DNA of 49,125 nt, from positions 1-49,125 of the forward strand of contig DURQ01000052.1 of NCBI GenBank assembly GCA_012840725.1, written 5' to 3'. The position numbers and the translations under genes are program-made. How positions within the stretch are numbered: position 1 is the stretch's first letter; each line of letters opens with the position of its first letter. The notes below the pieces were generated by a model. It was given only the letters and a program-made list of their open reading frames with translations. It was not told the origin of the DNA and searched no databases. The DNA is from Bacillota bacterium. Its GTDB lineage: Bacteria > Bacillota > Limnochordia > Darwinibacteriales > Darwinibacteriaceae. Below, one piece after another: positions 48,784-49,125 of the stretch.

Positions 48784-49125
48784 GTGCGAAAGAGATTGTT
48801 TGTCGTGCTGTGTCTGTCGCTGCTGCTCGTCGTTGGTAGTTCGGTCTTGGCCCTCGCTGCCGATCCTGGGTTTGTGGACGGTCGTTTCACAACTACCCGC
48901 AAGATCACCGTCGAGGTTTACGACCGCAGCAACCCCGGCGGCTCTCCTCCAGAGAACAACTTCTGGACGGACTTCATCAAGAAGGGCATGCTGGAGAAGT
49001 ACAACGTTGAGGTGGAATTCGTCCCCGTACCCCGCTGGACAGAGGTTGAGGTTATCAACAACCTCCTGGCCGCGGGCGATGCACCCGATGTCTGCGTCAC
49101 CTATAGTTATCCCACCATCCAGACC
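48784..49125 (+). CDS. Extracellular solute-binding protein (system C), partial
   Basis: The first 114 codons are visible; the gene runs off the right edge. GTG start about nine bases after AAGGGAAGGGA; the nearby ATG at 48774 is in another frame. Signal peptide MRKRLFVVLCLSLLLVVGSSVLALAA, no lipobox. The mature part begins with KITVEVYDRSNPGGSPPENNFWTDFIKKGM, in which VEVYDRSNPGG is typical of LplA/YtcQ-type binding proteins that pair with LplB/YtcP permeases, followed by RWTEVEVINNLLAAGDAPDVCVTYSYP. A small hairpin GTTGTG/CACAAC (48727-48743) lies in the 75-base gap before it. Confidence 0.88.
   Translation, partial: MRKRLFVVLCLSLLLVVGSSVLALAADPGFVDGRFTTTRKITVEVYDRSNPGGSPPENNFWTDFIKKGMLEKYNVEVEFVPVPRWTEVEVINNLLAAGDAPDVCVTYSYPTIQT

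Noticed and set aside
1-49125. CRISPR arrays, insertion sequences, prophage genes, tRNA or rRNA genes
   Set aside because: No spaced direct repeats, transposase or phage motifs, and no recognisable tRNA or rRNA sequence were noticed on reading; a dedicated tRNA scan was not possible.

Overview
The window looks like a chromosomal segment from a moderately GC-rich member of the Bacillota. Signs are strong AGGAGG-type ribosome binding sites, frequent GTG and TTG starts, a Hag-type flagellin behind a sigma-D-like promoter, RapZ, a PadR-DUF2812 pair, LplB/YtcP-type permeases and exported DUF5696/Yip1 proteins. The gene set would suit a plant-polymer-degrading anaerobe such as a Limnochordia- or Clostridia-like organism, but that placement is inference. 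No rRNA, tRNA, insertion sequence, prophage or CRISPR array was recognised, and no gene-free stretch exceeds about 300 bases.

Left part (1-16.9 kb). A minus-strand run rapZ - MATE transporter - NAD synthetase (cut by the window edge, with a glutaminase domain that appears to lack its catalytic cysteine). A minus-strand operon of a caspase-fold lipoprotein, whose two catalytic residues are replaced, and two tandem paralogous exported proteins of unknown family, closed by a terminator. A divergent PadR-DUF2812 pair with a near-consensus promoter carrying an inverted repeat. A complete polyamine ABC operon (XRE-cupin regulator, potA, potB, potC and two potD copies) with a clear promoter and a triple half-site operator. 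Then a ZIP metal transporter, a lone flagellin gene, a phosphohexomutase, a Nudix hydrolase and a small membrane protein.

Middle part (16.9-22.6 kb). A membrane-anchored beta-lactamase-fold protein followed closely by a RelA/SpoT-type alarmone synthetase-domain protein, then a malic enzyme and a MalY/PatB-type C-S lyase.

Right part (22.6-49.1 kb). A large locus for glucuronoxylan or a related hemicellulose. A cytoplasmic GH67 alpha-glucuronidase and a GH3 beta-xylosidase are divergently transcribed. A minus-strand array of eleven genes spans about 16 kb: FCD-type GntR regulator, glucarate-dehydratase-like enzyme, solute-binding protein, NHL-TPR-Yip1 membrane protein, DUF5696 protein, two permeases, exported GH10 xylanase, a 1009-residue solute-binding protein fused to beta-sandwich domains, and two more permeases. 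A GH2 enzyme and a third transporter (LplB-like, YtcP-like, solute-binding protein cut by the window edge) complete it. A probable flow is: exported xylanase cuts the polymer, dedicated ABC systems import (glucurono)xylo-oligosaccharides, GH67, GH3 and GH2 finish hydrolysis inside the cell, and the dehydratase handles an acid sugar. Two almost identical promoter-operator modules, each TTGACT-N17-TATTAT followed five bases later by the palindrome TATACTACCATGGTAGTAT, sit before gntR and before the third transporter, tying the locus into one regulon.
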